Source: Verrucomicrobiales bacterium
Lineage (GTDB): Bacteria; Verrucomicrobiota; Verrucomicrobiia; Limisphaerales; CANJXF01
Reading direction: 5' to 3'
DNA length: 50,663 nucleotides
Assembly (NCBI GenBank): GCA_947478865.1
Contig: CANJXF010000029.1
Location: forward strand, 1 to 50,663
In this document: piece after piece, positions 21,299-30,987 of the stretch
Numbering within the stretch: position 1 is the first letter of the stretch
Layout of the letters: every line of letters starts with the position of its first letter
Notes under the pieces: model-generated
The model's input: the letters and a program-made list of their open reading frames with translations, nothing else
The model's database searches: none
What the model was told of the DNA's origin: nothing
Made by a program: the position numbers and the translations under genes

Positions 21299-21418
21299 GC
21301 TCACCAATGCGAATTAAAATCGGGCAAAGCAAAACGGAACAGGGCACGGCTGTCGAGAAGGAAAGCCGGTGATCACTGAGCTTTCCAACCTGCCGAGTCT
21401 CGGGTAAAGAAATTCTTC

Positions 21419-23755
21419 ATGCGCTTGTGTTGTTCCACGAATCTCCTGGGCCAACTGGCAATCTCGCTCGTCGCGCTGTCCTGCGCCGCCGCGGATCGCA
21501 GCGCTCCGCGCGATGATCCCAGCGCCATCACCGTCACTCCCGCGGCCACCGGGGAACAGCTGGTGCGCGCTGCTCTGCCCTTGCCGCGCGGATTGCTGCG
21601 CGAGGATCAGGCGTTCAGCATCTCGGATGGCAAAAGAAATTTCGCGGCGGCGGTCCGGCCTTTGTCGTGGCATCCGGCAACGAACGGCGAACCGAAATCC
21701 GCGCGGCGTGCGCTGGTCACATTTCCCTTTTCGTTTCGGACCACTGAACCGGTGAAGTTTTCACTTGGGCCGGTTGCGCCCAGGAAGTCTTCCCCGCGAG
21801 CGTTGCCCGTGACCGCGGCTCTTCGCGGCGAAACCATCACCCTGACTTGGAAAAACGGTCCGCGTGTGGAAACGAGCCTTCTCGCGCCCGCACGGACCTC
21901 CACCGAGGCGCCGCGGCTTGAAGTGGTGGAGGAGAACGACGCCTATCGCTGGCTGCGCTGGCATTTTTCCGATCCCCACTGGCCAAGGATCATTGAGCTG
22001 CGCTGCGATGCGCTCGGGGGAGTGGTGCTCATTGCCCATTTGCAGCGCAACTTGCCCGCAGATGGCCGCGCGCCCGGCTTCGGCTGGAGCGCGAAGACCC
22101 AGGCCCCGTTCCTTACTGGTCAATCAACAAACGCAACCCTGCATTTGAAAGGCGTATCGTTCCGCCACAGTTTTGCTGACGGTGCGGAAGCCAGGTTCGT
22201 GCTCGGGAAGGACGGCCTGGCCTTCTATCATCCGGCGGCTCCGCTCAAACGGCGGGGGCACATTGACATTGCCTTTTCCAAGCCCGGCCAACTCGACTAC
22301 CGATACCTTCGCTGCACCGCAGAAGAGGAAGTGCCGATGCAATCAGCTACCTGGCAACGGGCGGAGATGGTCATCGCCCCATCCCATCTGGCCCAACTTT
22401 CAGCGACACTGGAATCGCCACACACGGTCGTGGTATCGCCGGCCCGGTGGCAGGAACTTTACGGCGTTGAAGGCGAGCCAGCCACGCTGCCGCCCGAGTT
22501 GAACTCGCTGGTCAGTTACCATCGCAATGCGATCGTCCGCAGCATGGCTGTTGGCGACGACTGGGGAAATGTGATCGGGTATACAGACGGGACGCAACAC
22601 GGAGGAACCATCGGCATGAACCGGCTTAACCATTGCGCGGCTATTTTCGAGGAAGGCTGGCGCAGCGGCGACCGGCGGCTGCTCGAAACGGGCGTGCTCT
22701 GGTGCGACAATTTTTTCGACCAATCCATCTGGTGGGGTGAAAAGGAACGCGGCGGAACTCGCTACAACAACGTGACCGGCATGAACCAAACGCCACCCGA
22801 CAAAAAATACATGTGGCGTTCCAACACCTCGGTAAACTTCTGCACGAAGGGCTATGACGCATTCTGGCTCGCATGGGAGCAAACCGGCGATCCCCGCATG
22901 CGCGAGGCGCTCGATGCCCAGGTCGCCTACGCCGGGAAACATCTGCACGTGGACCAGGGAGAGTGCCGCAACATCGGCGACGCGCGCGACTTCATCCGCC
23001 TGTATCGCTACACCGGTGAACAACGTTACTTGGATGAGGCCCTGCGCTTGTTTCGTGAACTCCGCAACAAACTTTCAACCGGCGATCTCTTCGACCAGGG
23101 AGGCAAGCCGCTCGATCCCGACCCGCCGTTCATCGACGAAGACCAGCGCGGATTGAACGTGGGCTACGCGAAGCCTTACATCATCGGCTACGCGCTGGCC
23201 GGGTTGCCTGAGTTGCTCACTTGCGCGCCGGACGAGCCGAAGCTGCGTGACGTCGTGCGGGCCGTCGCAAAATTTCTTGCGGAAAGCCAGGACCCGGTTG
23301 GCGGCTGGCGCTATCCGCATCCGCACACCAGTGCCATCATCATGAGCCAGGCCCTAGAACACGCCTGGCAAATCACCCAAGCCGCGCGAATGCTGGGGCC
23401 GGATGAACAATTGCTCGATGCCATTGAGGCAACCCTGCGTCAGCGCATCCAGGGTTGGCGGCGAACCGGCAAAGTTTTCAGCGGCCTGGACGGATGGGAG
23501 ATCACCACCGGCAAGGTCAAAGATCGCAAGGAACTCTACGATCTCTACCAGAAACCGGGCGACCGCGACCCGAGGCGCGACTACACCGACGGGCGCGCCA
23601 GTTTCAGCAGCGCACCGCCCGAGGGCATCGTCTATTTCACTGAGGTCCTCCAATACTACTTGCAGCATCGCCCGGCGGCGCGGTTGCTGGCAGAATCCAA
23701 ATCGGACAGCCCGCTGGGCCAGGTGTTGTCCCGCGTTCCCGCAACTCTGCCATGA
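21419..23755 (+). CDS. Secreted carbohydrate-active protein, exo-rhamnogalacturonan-lyase-like
   Basis: The 778-aa protein has an N-terminal signal peptide (ending near SCAAA). The first 120 residues look like a RIFT-barrel domain (EQLVRAALPLPRGLLREDQAFSI split around residues 45-65), followed by a beta-rich middle and a helical alpha/alpha-toroid-like C-terminal part (about 350-760). The latter has GNVIGYTDGTQHGGTIGMNR, WCDNFFDQS, RDFIRLYRYTG and GGWRYPHPH. This order resembles PcRGLX/YetA-type rhamnogalacturonan lyases. The match is by pattern only, and another polysaccharide-active role is possible. It overlaps the esterase gene downstream by 4 bases (ATGA), so the two are made together and probably attack the same plant-type polymer. 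Confidence 0.6.
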   Translation: MRLCCSTNLLGQLAISLVALSCAAADRSAPRDDPSAITVTPAATGEQLVRAALPLPRGLLREDQAFSISDGKRNFAAAVRPLSWHPATNGEPKSARRALVTFPFSFRTTEPVKFSLGPVAPRKSSPRALPVTAALRGETITLTWKNGPRVETSLLAPARTSTEAPRLEVVEENDAYRWLRWHFSDPHWPRIIELRCDALGGVVLIAHLQRNLPADGRAPGFGWSAKTQAPFLTGQSTNATLHLKGVSFRHSFADGAEARFVLGKDGLAFYHPAAPLKRRGHIDIAFSKPGQLDYRYLRCTAEEEVPMQSATWQRAEMVIAPSHLAQLSATLESPHTVVVSPARWQELYGVEGEPATLPPELNSLVSYHRNAIVRSMAVGDDWGNVIGYTDGTQHGGTIGMNRLNHCAAIFEEGWRSGDRRLLETGVLWCDNFFDQSIWWGEKERGGTRYNNVTGMNQTPPDKKYMWRSNTSVNFCTKGYDAFWLAWEQTGDPRMREALDAQVAYAGKHLHVDQGECRNIGDARDFIRLYRYTGEQRYLDEALRLFRELRNKLSTGDLFDQGGKPLDPDPPFIDEDQRGLNVGYAKPYIIGYALAGLPELLTCAPDEPKLRDVVRAVAKFLAESQDPVGGWRYPHPHTSAIIMSQALEHAWQITQAARMLGPDEQLLDAIEATLRQRIQGWRRTGKVFSGLDGWEITTGKVKDRKELYDLYQKPGDRDPRRDYTDGRASFSSAPPEGIVYFTEVLQYYLQHRPAARLLAESKSDSPLGQVLSRVPATLP

Positions 23756-24915
23756 ACTCGATCAAACGTCTCGCCCTTCCAGTCGCAACCTCGCTCGCCT
23801 TCGCTTTCCCAACACTGGCCGCACCGGAAAATTTCCAATCACCCGGGGTCGTCAAGAACCTGCCGGCCTTCCACGAACGTCTTGCGGAGCGCTTGGAGTT
23901 TCCGCTGTCCTGGCTGAATGCTGGCCGTGGTGATTTTGATTCCTGGCGACAAGAAGCCCGGGCTCAGGTGATGAAATGTTTACTGCCGCCGCCACCCGCG
24001 GCGACATTCGCTCCCGCCGTAACCGGGGAACAGGACCGTGGCACTTACGTCGCTCGCAAGGTGGTCTTCAACATCACAGGCGACAGCCGGGTGCTGGCGT
24101 ATCTGCTTGTTCCCAAATCTGCGGGCCCGCATCCGGCCGTGCTGCTGTTGCACGATCACGGGGCGAAGTTCGACATCGGCAAGGAAAAGGTAATCGCGCC
24201 GTGGGATGACAAACCTGAGAAGATCGAGTCAGCGCGCAAATGGGTGGAGAAATATTACGGCAACCGGTTCATTGGCGACCAGCTCGCGCAGCGCGGATAC
24301 GTCTGCCTCGCCACCGACATGCTCAACTGGTCCGATCGCGGCGGAGGCGGCTACGACGGGCAGGAGAAGCTGGCCGCCAATCTCCTTCAATTTGGCACGA
24401 GCTGCGCCGGCCTGATCGCTCACGAAGATTTGCGCGCAGCAGAGTTTCTAGCCACGCAACCCGAGGTTGACCCGAAGCGCATCGCCGCGATGGGTCTTTC
24501 CGTCGGTGGCTTTCGCACCTGGCAGCTCGCGGCCTTGTCCGACCGCATTGCCGCAGGAGTGTCCGTGTGCTGGATGGCCACGGGGAAGGGTTTGTTGGTC
24601 CCAGGCAACAACCAGACGACCGGCCAGTCCGCCTTCACGATGACCCATCCGGGGTTGGCCAATTTCCTCGATTACCCGGACGTGGCCAGCATCGCGTGCC
24701 CAAAACCGATGATGTTTCTCTGCGGCCGACGCGATGGTCTTTTCCCGGTGGCCACAATCGAGGAATCCTTCGGGAAAATGCGCCGCGTGTGGAACTCGCA
24801 AAATGCAGGCGCAAAACTGGAGACGCGACTCTATGACGCCCCACACGAATTCAACGCCACGATGCAGGACGAAGCATTTGCGTGGCTCGACGCCCGGCTC
24901 CAACCGAAGCATTGA
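23752..24915 (+). CDS. Secreted alpha/beta hydrolase (dienelactone-hydrolase/acetyl-esterase-like)
   Basis: The 387-aa protein has a signal peptide (about 1-23, ending in LAAPE) and an alpha/beta-hydrolase fold of the Abhydrolase_7 or dienelactone-hydrolase type. Visible are the oxyanion strand AVLLLHDHGAK, the nucleophile elbow GLSVGGF (Ser about 247), the acid region CGRRDGLFP and the catalytic His in DAPHEFN near the C-terminus. Related secreted proteins in polysaccharide loci remove acetyl or other ester groups. The overlap with the upstream lyase-like gene supports such a role. The exact substrate is unknown. Confidence 0.8.
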   Translation: MNSIKRLALPVATSLAFAFPTLAAPENFQSPGVVKNLPAFHERLAERLEFPLSWLNAGRGDFDSWRQEARAQVMKCLLPPPPAATFAPAVTGEQDRGTYVARKVVFNITGDSRVLAYLLVPKSAGPHPAVLLLHDHGAKFDIGKEKVIAPWDDKPEKIESARKWVEKYYGNRFIGDQLAQRGYVCLATDMLNWSDRGGGGYDGQEKLAANLLQFGTSCAGLIAHEDLRAAEFLATQPEVDPKRIAAMGLSVGGFRTWQLAALSDRIAAGVSVCWMATGKGLLVPGNNQTTGQSAFTMTHPGLANFLDYPDVASIACPKPMMFLCGRRDGLFPVATIEESFGKMRRVWNSQNAGAKLETRLYDAPHEFNATMQDEAFAWLDARLQPKH

Positions 24916-25008
24916 TGCCACTGCCCGCACCAGAACTTACGGCGATAGCACAAGCGTTGGGGTCCATTCGCTCGCCTGGGAGGAATCCTCTAAACGACCG
25001 AATATAGT

Positions 25009-26283
25009 TTACACTCGCGCCGGCAATTTTTTCTCCACCAAAACCTTGTCCAGCACGACGTATTTGGGCAAACCGCCTTCGGTCGGCACCTTGACTTCGC
25101 CTTCGATGAGCGGGCGGCAATATTCCACGAACTTTTCGTTCGGCATGAAACCGTCTTCGCTCAACCAATCGCGCGGTATGAGATTCTCGACGTTGGCGAT
25201 GTCGGCCAACGATTGCAGCCCGGTCGTCCAGCGATAGGGATTCGTTTGCGTGCGAACAATTTTCACCATGAACCCGCTCTGGCCATCAACCGCCGCCCGG
25301 ACGGCTGCACCGCCACATGCCGCTGCTTGTTCCGCATCGGTCGCGCTCGCGTAATGCGCCGCGCAACGTTGTGCGTAACCCAATTTCACGGTGCGGGTTT
25401 TGGTGTTCAGTTTTTCAGTGACGATTTCCGCCAGACGATCGGCTGCTCCCGAAAGGACCGGGTGTCCGAATGAATCAAGACGCGTCGAATCGGCGCTGAA
25501 TTCGCTGCCGTCCACTTTCTTCAAACCTTCGCCCACAACGACAATACAGTATTTCAACTGGTCAACCGTCGCCTTGACTCGCGCCAAGAAAGCTTCTTCG
25601 TTGAAAGGAATTTCCGGCAAAAGAATCACGTGAGGCGCATCGGTCGGCAACCGTTTCGCCAGCACCGCGCTGGCGGCGATCCACCCTGCTCCGCGCCCCA
25701 TCACTTCGATGATGCAGCAGGAACCGTCGTCGGTCGTCATGCTGCTGACGTCGTCGGCAATTTCCATCACGGTCGTTGCGTTATATTTCGCAACCGATCC
25801 GAAGCCGGGACATTGATCGGTGTGCGGCAAATCATTATCGATGGTCTTCGGAACTCCAATCACGCGCAGTTCGTAACCACGTTGGATCGCCTGCTCATGG
25901 ATTTTGTGCGCGGTGTCCTGCGAATCATTTCCGCCGACGTAAAAAAAGTAACGAATGTTGTGCGCTAGAAACACCTCGAACAAACGGTCCATGTCGCGCG
26001 CGGCTTTTTCCGGTTTCTTTTTGAAATCAATTTTGTAGCGGCAGGTCCCCAGGGCGGCAGCGGGCGTGTGTTTCAGGCCCTCGATCGTGTTACGCTTCTC
26101 TTCCTGAATGTCGATCAGCTCCTCGTTCAAGATGCCGAGAATGCCGTTCAGCCCGCCGTAAATCTCCTCGATTTGGTCCGGATGCCGTCCCGCTTCTTGA
26201 ATGACTCCAGCGACGCTGGCGTTGATAACGGCAGTCGGACCGCCCGACTGTGCCACTAGAATATTTCCAACTAAATCAGCCAT
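25009..26283 (-). CDS. 6-phosphofructokinase, probably PPi-dependent
   Basis: The 424-aa enzyme interconverts fructose-6-phosphate and fructose-1,6-bisphosphate. The donor-deciding residues are visible: GGNDS carries Asp at the place where ATP enzymes have Gly (E. coli 104), and PKTIDND carries Lys at E. coli 124. The Asp/Lys pair is the mark of PPi-dependent enzymes, which block ATP binding and use pyrophosphate reversibly. Other motifs are AQSGGPTAVINAS, the F6P-binding EVMGRGAGW, and a C-terminal extension typical of longer PFKs. The ATG at 26283 (MADLVGN) is chosen; the frame is open a further eight codons. A second, different phosphofructokinase is encoded at 47547. Confidence 0.85.
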   Translation of the reverse strand: MADLVGNILVAQSGGPTAVINASVAGVIQEAGRHPDQIEEIYGGLNGILGILNEELIDIQEEKRNTIEGLKHTPAAALGTCRYKIDFKKKPEKAARDMDRLFEVFLAHNIRYFFYVGGNDSQDTAHKIHEQAIQRGYELRVIGVPKTIDNDLPHTDQCPGFGSVAKYNATTVMEIADDVSSMTTDDGSCCIIEVMGRGAGWIAASAVLAKRLPTDAPHVILLPEIPFNEEAFLARVKATVDQLKYCIVVVGEGLKKVDGSEFSADSTRLDSFGHPVLSGAADRLAEIVTEKLNTKTRTVKLGYAQRCAAHYASATDAEQAAACGGAAVRAAVDGQSGFMVKIVRTQTNPYRWTTGLQSLADIANVENLIPRDWLSEDGFMPNEKFVEYCRPLIEGEVKVPTEGGLPKYVVLDKVLVEKKLPARV

Positions 26284-26368
26284 AATTTTGGGTTGAGACC
26301 TTGCCAATCCGAGCTGCTGCTGTCAAAGGGGAACTGCGCCCCACCGCACGAATTGAGGAAAGCTGGCG

Positions 26369-27121
26369 CTAATCCATTTTTTGCACGAGGCCGTTTTTGC
26401 ATTCAGCCAGGAAGCCAAGTGTTTCGCGTTCGAGGCAAAACGCGACATCGCCGCGCAACTCTGGATTCGCAAGAAGTCGCCGACCGTTCTGGGCGTCGTT
26501 CATCGCTCCCATCAAATCCATTTGCGACAGCGAATAAATTTTTCGAGCGATTCCTGCCGCATCGGACACCTTGCCGCCCGCGTACTGCGGCCAAATTTGT
26601 TCGCAAAGAGCGCCGGCGGCCAAGGTATCTTCAAGAGCCGCCTGCTCACCGGTTCCTGAACAAACCAAGATCAATTCCTGCGGTTGCTGCTCGATAATCC
26701 ACGCGGCCACTGGCCGAAGATTCAGGAACGAGCCGATTAAAATTTTGCGCGCGCCGGAACAGGCTTGCAGGGCGCGGGTTCCGTTGGAGGTGGTCATCAC
26801 GATCGTTTTGCCGCGAACTTTTTCCTGCGTAAATTCGCGCGGTGAATTGGCCAGATCGAAATCAACTCCGCCGGTTTGGTCGGAGCGAATCCTCACTCCT
26901 TCCCGCTCCCCGGCAAGCAACAGGTCCGGATTTTTTTTCCGGAGTGACAGCGCCTCGTGAATTCCCGAGACGGGAATAATTCCATCTGCTCCATTCGACA
27001 ACGCGGTCATCATCGTCGTCGTGGCGCGCAGAATATCGAAAACGACACAGACGGTGTCGCTCAGATCACGCTGTTTGAGCAACGAGAACTCAGCAGGCGT
27101 TAACAGAACTTCGAGCGTCAT
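26369..27121 (-). CDS. comB: ComB-like 2-phosphosulfolactate phosphatase
   Basis: The 250-aa protein matches the ComB family: VFDILRATTTMMTALSNGA near residue 30-45, GERE about 72, DLANSPREF about 93, TTSNGTRAL about 110 and CSGTG about 150. ComB removes phosphate from 2-phosphosulfolactate in archaeal coenzyme M synthesis. Many bacteria carry homologues without the rest of that pathway, where the physiological substrate is uncertain (sulfolactate formation is one idea). No comA or comC is present nearby. Confidence 0.87.
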   Translation of the reverse strand: MTLEVLLTPAEFSLLKQRDLSDTVCVVFDILRATTTMMTALSNGADGIIPVSGIHEALSLRKKNPDLLLAGEREGVRIRSDQTGGVDFDLANSPREFTQEKVRGKTIVMTTSNGTRALQACSGARKILIGSFLNLRPVAAWIIEQQPQELILVCSGTGEQAALEDTLAAGALCEQIWPQYAGGKVSDAAGIARKIYSLSQMDLMGAMNDAQNGRRLLANPELRGDVAFCLERETLGFLAECKNGLVQKMD

Positions 27122-27154
27122 GACGTTTTCAGTTAAACAGATTTACGGGGCACA

Positions 27155-28027
27155 TCAACGAGGCTCCTCGTTCATTTTCATCCGCATATAATGAAATAAA
27201 TATTGCTGAGCGTAACCGGCGTTCGGCCCGAAATGCGTTTGGGAAAATTTCTGGAGCCGCTTCAGATGAGCCCGCCGCTTCGGAAAATAAAGTTGCTGCA
27301 ATGCTTTCATGATCCACACATCCACCGGAAACGCGCTCTGAAAACCGTAGGCGAAAAGCAATACGCAGTCGGCGATTTTTCGACCCACGCCCGGAAATTT
27401 CAATAGTTCGGCACGCGCGTCCTCGACGGAAGACCCGTGCAATTTCGCCAGGTCCACTTCACCGCGGGCGATCATGCGCGCCGTTCCCAAAAGATACGGC
27501 GCGCGAAAGCCCATTTTGCAGGCGCGCAAATCCGCTTCGGTTCTCTGCGCAATTTGTTCCACCGTCGGAAAAGCGAACATCGGCTCGCGGCCCGTTGGAA
27601 CGGCGACCGTTGTGCCAAACCGTTCACACAGCAGGGTCACGATTTGCTGGATCTGAACAATCTGTTTGGTGGAGGAAAGAATGAAGGACGCGAGGCATTC
27701 CCACGGGTCCTGTCGCAGCAAACGCAAGCCGTGACACGCAGCGACGGCGGCGCGCATCGGCTCATCGTCCGGGAAAGTGGAAAGAATTTTTGGCAAATCG
27801 ATTTCGAGCTGGAGATAGTCGGCCAGCCACTTCCAGTCATCATTCTGGACGAGGGTTTGGGCAAAGAACTGATTCCGGTTTTGCTTCAGGCAAATCCAGC
27901 GTGAATTGACAACGCTCTCCCAGGCGTCATCGCGGAATCTCCAACGAAAGGCCTGGCCCGAAGTCAACGTTGCGGCGAGATCGTAATCAGCGACGGCGAA
28001 CGCCTTCTGATATCTGTGCGGGTTCAT
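27155..28027 (-). CDS. ogg: Ogg1-type 8-oxoguanine DNA glycosylase
   Basis: The 290-aa protein belongs to the HhH-GPD DNA glycosylases with an Ogg1 N-terminal domain: LTSGQAFRWR at about 21-30, DPWECLASFILSSTKQI at about 107-123, and the helix-hairpin-helix PGVGRKIADCVLLFAYG with the Schiff-base lysine in GVGRK and the catalytic aspartate in FPVDVW. It would excise 8-oxoguanine from DNA and nick the strand. Ogg1-type enzymes are less common in bacteria than MutM. The start overlaps the stop of the upstream glycosyltransferase gene by 4 bases, which looks like packing rather than a functional link. Confidence 0.88.
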   Translation of the reverse strand: MNPHRYQKAFAVADYDLAATLTSGQAFRWRFRDDAWESVVNSRWICLKQNRNQFFAQTLVQNDDWKWLADYLQLEIDLPKILSTFPDDEPMRAAVAACHGLRLLRQDPWECLASFILSSTKQIVQIQQIVTLLCERFGTTVAVPTGREPMFAFPTVEQIAQRTEADLRACKMGFRAPYLLGTARMIARGEVDLAKLHGSSVEDARAELLKFPGVGRKIADCVLLFAYGFQSAFPVDVWIMKALQQLYFPKRRAHLKRLQKFSQTHFGPNAGYAQQYLFHYMRMKMNEEPR

Positions 28028-30261
28028 CTCGATGGCTCACGCAGATCGCGACACTCGAAAAGTTGCACGCGCCGCAGCAATCGCTTGCGATAAAAGACGT
28101 CCTGCACGCCGAGGTCGGTAATGGACGCAAATTGTTTCCGCAGCTCGGCCGGAAGCCGCGGCAGTTTTGGAACCTCATTTTCGGAAAGGGCTTTCTTTCC
28201 GCGCAGCCAATTTGTAACCCAACCTTTCTGCAGGTCCGGCAAATCGACTTGCTGAACGTAGATCGCATTTTGACCGGCCCGCGATTCGTAGCCCGGCCAA
28301 AAATAAAACTGATTCTTTGGCGTGGAAGTAGAGCGGAAAAAAACGAGCGGGTTGGCCCGGATTTGTCGGCACGAATCTGGAGAGTAAAACGAGATCAAAC
28401 CGACTGATCCATAGTGATCGCCGATGATGAATGCCGGCTTGCCCTCGGCCTCCAATTTCTGCCGCGCGGCGTCAACGATTTTTGAAGCCTCTTTCCAGCC
28501 TCTCACACGGCGGAGCGGGTCAACTTGCGCGGGCAGCAATCGCTTGGTGACGTTTCCAAGTAAGTCGGTGTTGTGCAGGAAAATTACCATGACCGCTCCG
28601 AGGATTAATCCTGTGGCGAGACACGGTTTTAGGACGCGGCGACTCTGATCCCATCGCTTGTGGAAATATAAAACCATGAAGCAGAACAGCGGGACAACCG
28701 ATGGCGCGATCCAGTTGGGCAAAATCCGGGAATGAAAACTGAAGACAAAATAGAATAAAAAGATCGGCGCCCCCATGCAGAATAGAAAAAGGAGCAAAGG
28801 ATTTGCTGAGCGAGAGCGCCAAAATCCAATGCTGGCCCAAATCGTGGCGATGAAAAAAACGGGATTCAGGAGAAACATTTCAGCCCCGAGAAAATCAATC
28901 GTGTAACGCAAAGTCGGCTTCCATTTGTTCCCGAAGCCACCGTTGTTGGAAACGTGTTCAATGGTGATCCAGCCGTGGTGTTGGTTCCAAATCAACACCG
29001 GTGTTAGGCTGAGCGCGACAATGAGGAGCGCCAGATAGGGTCCGGGACGCCGCAAGTGTTTTCGCGCCGGCGGCCAGAGAGCAAACAGCACAACCCATGA
29101 AAGAAGCTGGAATAGATTGGTGTATTTGCTCAGGAACCCGAAACCCATCCAGACACCAACCCAAATCCAATCGCGAGTGGTGCCAGCCGGCTGAACGGCG
29201 CGCCAACCGGCTAGCATCGCCGCAGTCCAAAAAATCACCGAGAGGGGGTCGATCGTCATCAAAATGGAACCGACGGAGGCGAGCGGGGTCGCGGTGAGGA
29301 TCGCAATCAGGATGAGTCCAACGCGCGCGTTTGCCTCGCGCGCCACAAAGCGCAGCAACAGGAGCGAGACCATCGCGGTGATCACGGGCGAAAAGAAACG
29401 GACTCCCAGATCGGTGTCGCCCCAGATCGAGGTTCCAAGAAATTGCGTGTAGGCGATCAGGGGCGGTTTGCTGAAGTAGGAGAGAGCCAGATGTTTGGAC
29501 CAGGTCCATTGATAGGCTTCATCCTCACTCAATTCGATCGTGCCCGAAGCGATGTAAAACAGTCGGAACACGAGCAGCGCGAAAATAAAAATGTATCCGA
29601 CGCGCAACCATTGCTCGCCGAGGGCCGAAGGTCGACAGTCGAGGGCTGGAGCTGGCTTTACCGAGTTTTCGGCAGGCAGGAGCGCGGGAAGTTTTTTCCA
29701 CCAGATCGGGAACCAGCGTCGTCCGATAAATTGCCACACCGAGTTCGCGATTAGAAAAACCGCGGCTGAAGTGCCCGCACCGATGCTCGCACCGACCAAC
29801 ACGTCGGTCGGATAATGAACGCCGTTGTAAATGCGCGAGAAGGAAACGAGCAACGCCAGCGGCAGCATGAAACGGTAACTGCGGCGATAGAAAATGAAAG
29901 CCATCATGGTTCCGGCAAACCAATTTGCGGCGTGCGCCGATGGCATTCCGTTGCTGTGGCCGCGCCCGACCAGAAGATGCGTATCCAACAGATCAATATA
30001 TGGACGAGGTCGCGCCACTGCTTCTTTGAGAGCGTTGCAAATCCAACCATCGGCGACCGCCACCGAGGTCAAAACAAGAAGGACGAATAGTCGTCCGCGA
30101 ACTCCGCCTTTCCAGATCAGCGCCACCGCAACAAAAATCAGGATGGGAACGAAGAACGCATTCCCGCTGACGAATGGCATCAGTTTATCGAATAAAGGAT
30201 TGCTCAATGCGCCGTTAATGAAACGGAAGGCGGCGACATCGAGTGATTGGAGCCAGAGCAT
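28024..30261 (-). CDS. PAP2 phosphatase fused to ArnT/GT39-type glycosyltransferase
   Basis: The 745-aa membrane protein joins two enzymes. Residues 1-190 form a PAP2 lipid phosphatase with the full catalytic set: K-x6-RP in KEAVARPRPY, PSAH, and SR-x5-H-x3-D in SRIYNGVHYPTDV. From about 225 a polyprenyl-phosphate-sugar glycosyltransferase of the ArnT/GT39 type follows, with the acidic catalytic loop SEDEAYQWTWSKH and SYFSKPPLIAYTQ, about ten membrane helices and a periplasmic C-terminal domain. Such a protein could transfer a sugar from a lipid carrier and recycle or prepare the carrier phosphate in one place. Acceptor and sugar are unknown. Confidence 0.88.
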   Translation of the reverse strand: MLWLQSLDVAAFRFINGALSNPLFDKLMPFVSGNAFFVPILIFVAVALIWKGGVRGRLFVLLVLTSVAVADGWICNALKEAVARPRPYIDLLDTHLLVGRGHSNGMPSAHAANWFAGTMMAFIFYRRSYRFMLPLALLVSFSRIYNGVHYPTDVLVGASIGAGTSAAVFLIANSVWQFIGRRWFPIWWKKLPALLPAENSVKPAPALDCRPSALGEQWLRVGYIFIFALLVFRLFYIASGTIELSEDEAYQWTWSKHLALSYFSKPPLIAYTQFLGTSIWGDTDLGVRFFSPVITAMVSLLLLRFVAREANARVGLILIAILTATPLASVGSILMTIDPLSVIFWTAAMLAGWRAVQPAGTTRDWIWVGVWMGFGFLSKYTNLFQLLSWVVLFALWPPARKHLRRPGPYLALLIVALSLTPVLIWNQHHGWITIEHVSNNGGFGNKWKPTLRYTIDFLGAEMFLLNPVFFIATIWASIGFWRSRSANPLLLFLFCMGAPIFLFYFVFSFHSRILPNWIAPSVVPLFCFMVLYFHKRWDQSRRVLKPCLATGLILGAVMVIFLHNTDLLGNVTKRLLPAQVDPLRRVRGWKEASKIVDAARQKLEAEGKPAFIIGDHYGSVGLISFYSPDSCRQIRANPLVFFRSTSTPKNQFYFWPGYESRAGQNAIYVQQVDLPDLQKGWVTNWLRGKKALSENEVPKLPRLPAELRKQFASITDLGVQDVFYRKRLLRRVQLFECRDLREPSR

Positions 30262-30352
30262 GAATTTTTCGATTTACGTTCGAAGACGCGGAACAGGATG
30301 CGCCATAACGATCCTAAATCTTAGATCATAAATCATGCGGGCGAACTTCGTC

Positions 30353-30889
30353 TCAATAGACCACGAGCGAGCGGACGGGGAACCCTTGCAATTTTTCGCG
30401 GCCGTTCAGGAAGCTGAGTTCGATGAAAAATGTAATCTCAAGAATGTTCGCTCCGACTTTCTTCAACAACTCAGCGGCAGCACCGGCTGTTCCGCCAGTG
30501 GCGAGCAAATCGTCGATGAGCAATACTCGACTGCCGTGGCGGATGGAGTCGGTGTGGATCGCGATCGTGTTTGAGCCGTATTCGAGATCGTAACTTTCTT
30601 CGTAGGTGGTGAACGGCAGCTTGCCTTGTTTGCGAACCGGAACGAAGCCGCACTGCAACTTCAAAGCGGCAGCCGCGGCGAAAATAAAGCCCCGAGCATC
30701 GATTCCCACCACGGCATCAACATCGCCCGGCTTGAAATCGCCGCAAAGTTGATCAATGCATTTGGCGAATAATCGGCCATTAGCCAGGAGCGGGGTGATG
30801 TCTTTGAATTGAATCCCCGGTTTGGGGAAATCAGGCACGTTGCGCACGGCCTGTTGCAAGTCGCTGATCGAGGGATTTAAATTGCTCAT
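30353..30889 (-). CDS. apt: Adenine phosphoribosyltransferase
   Basis: The 178-aa cytoplasmic salvage enzyme makes AMP from adenine and PRPP. It shows VPDFPKPGIQFKDITPLL at the N-terminus, GIDARGFIFAAA, and the PRPP-binding loop VLLIDDLLATGGTA. A GTG at 30910 is in frame seven codons upstream. The ATG at 30889 (MSNLNPSI) is preferred because it gives the usual length of about 175 aa. It lies between the fusion glycosyltransferase and the sigma factor gene, with no visible functional link. Confidence 0.94.
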   Translation of the reverse strand: MSNLNPSISDLQQAVRNVPDFPKPGIQFKDITPLLANGRLFAKCIDQLCGDFKPGDVDAVVGIDARGFIFAAAAALKLQCGFVPVRKQGKLPFTTYEESYDLEYGSNTIAIHTDSIRHGSRVLLIDDLLATGGTAGAAAELLKKVGANILEITFFIELSFLNGREKLQGFPVRSLVVY

Positions 30890-30987
30890 CTGCGCTGAAT
30901 TTAGGGGCACAGATGCGGACTCGGCCAGAATTTTTTCACCGGAAGAGTCACTCCAGCGAAGAAAAGCGGACAGAATATCGAGGCCAA

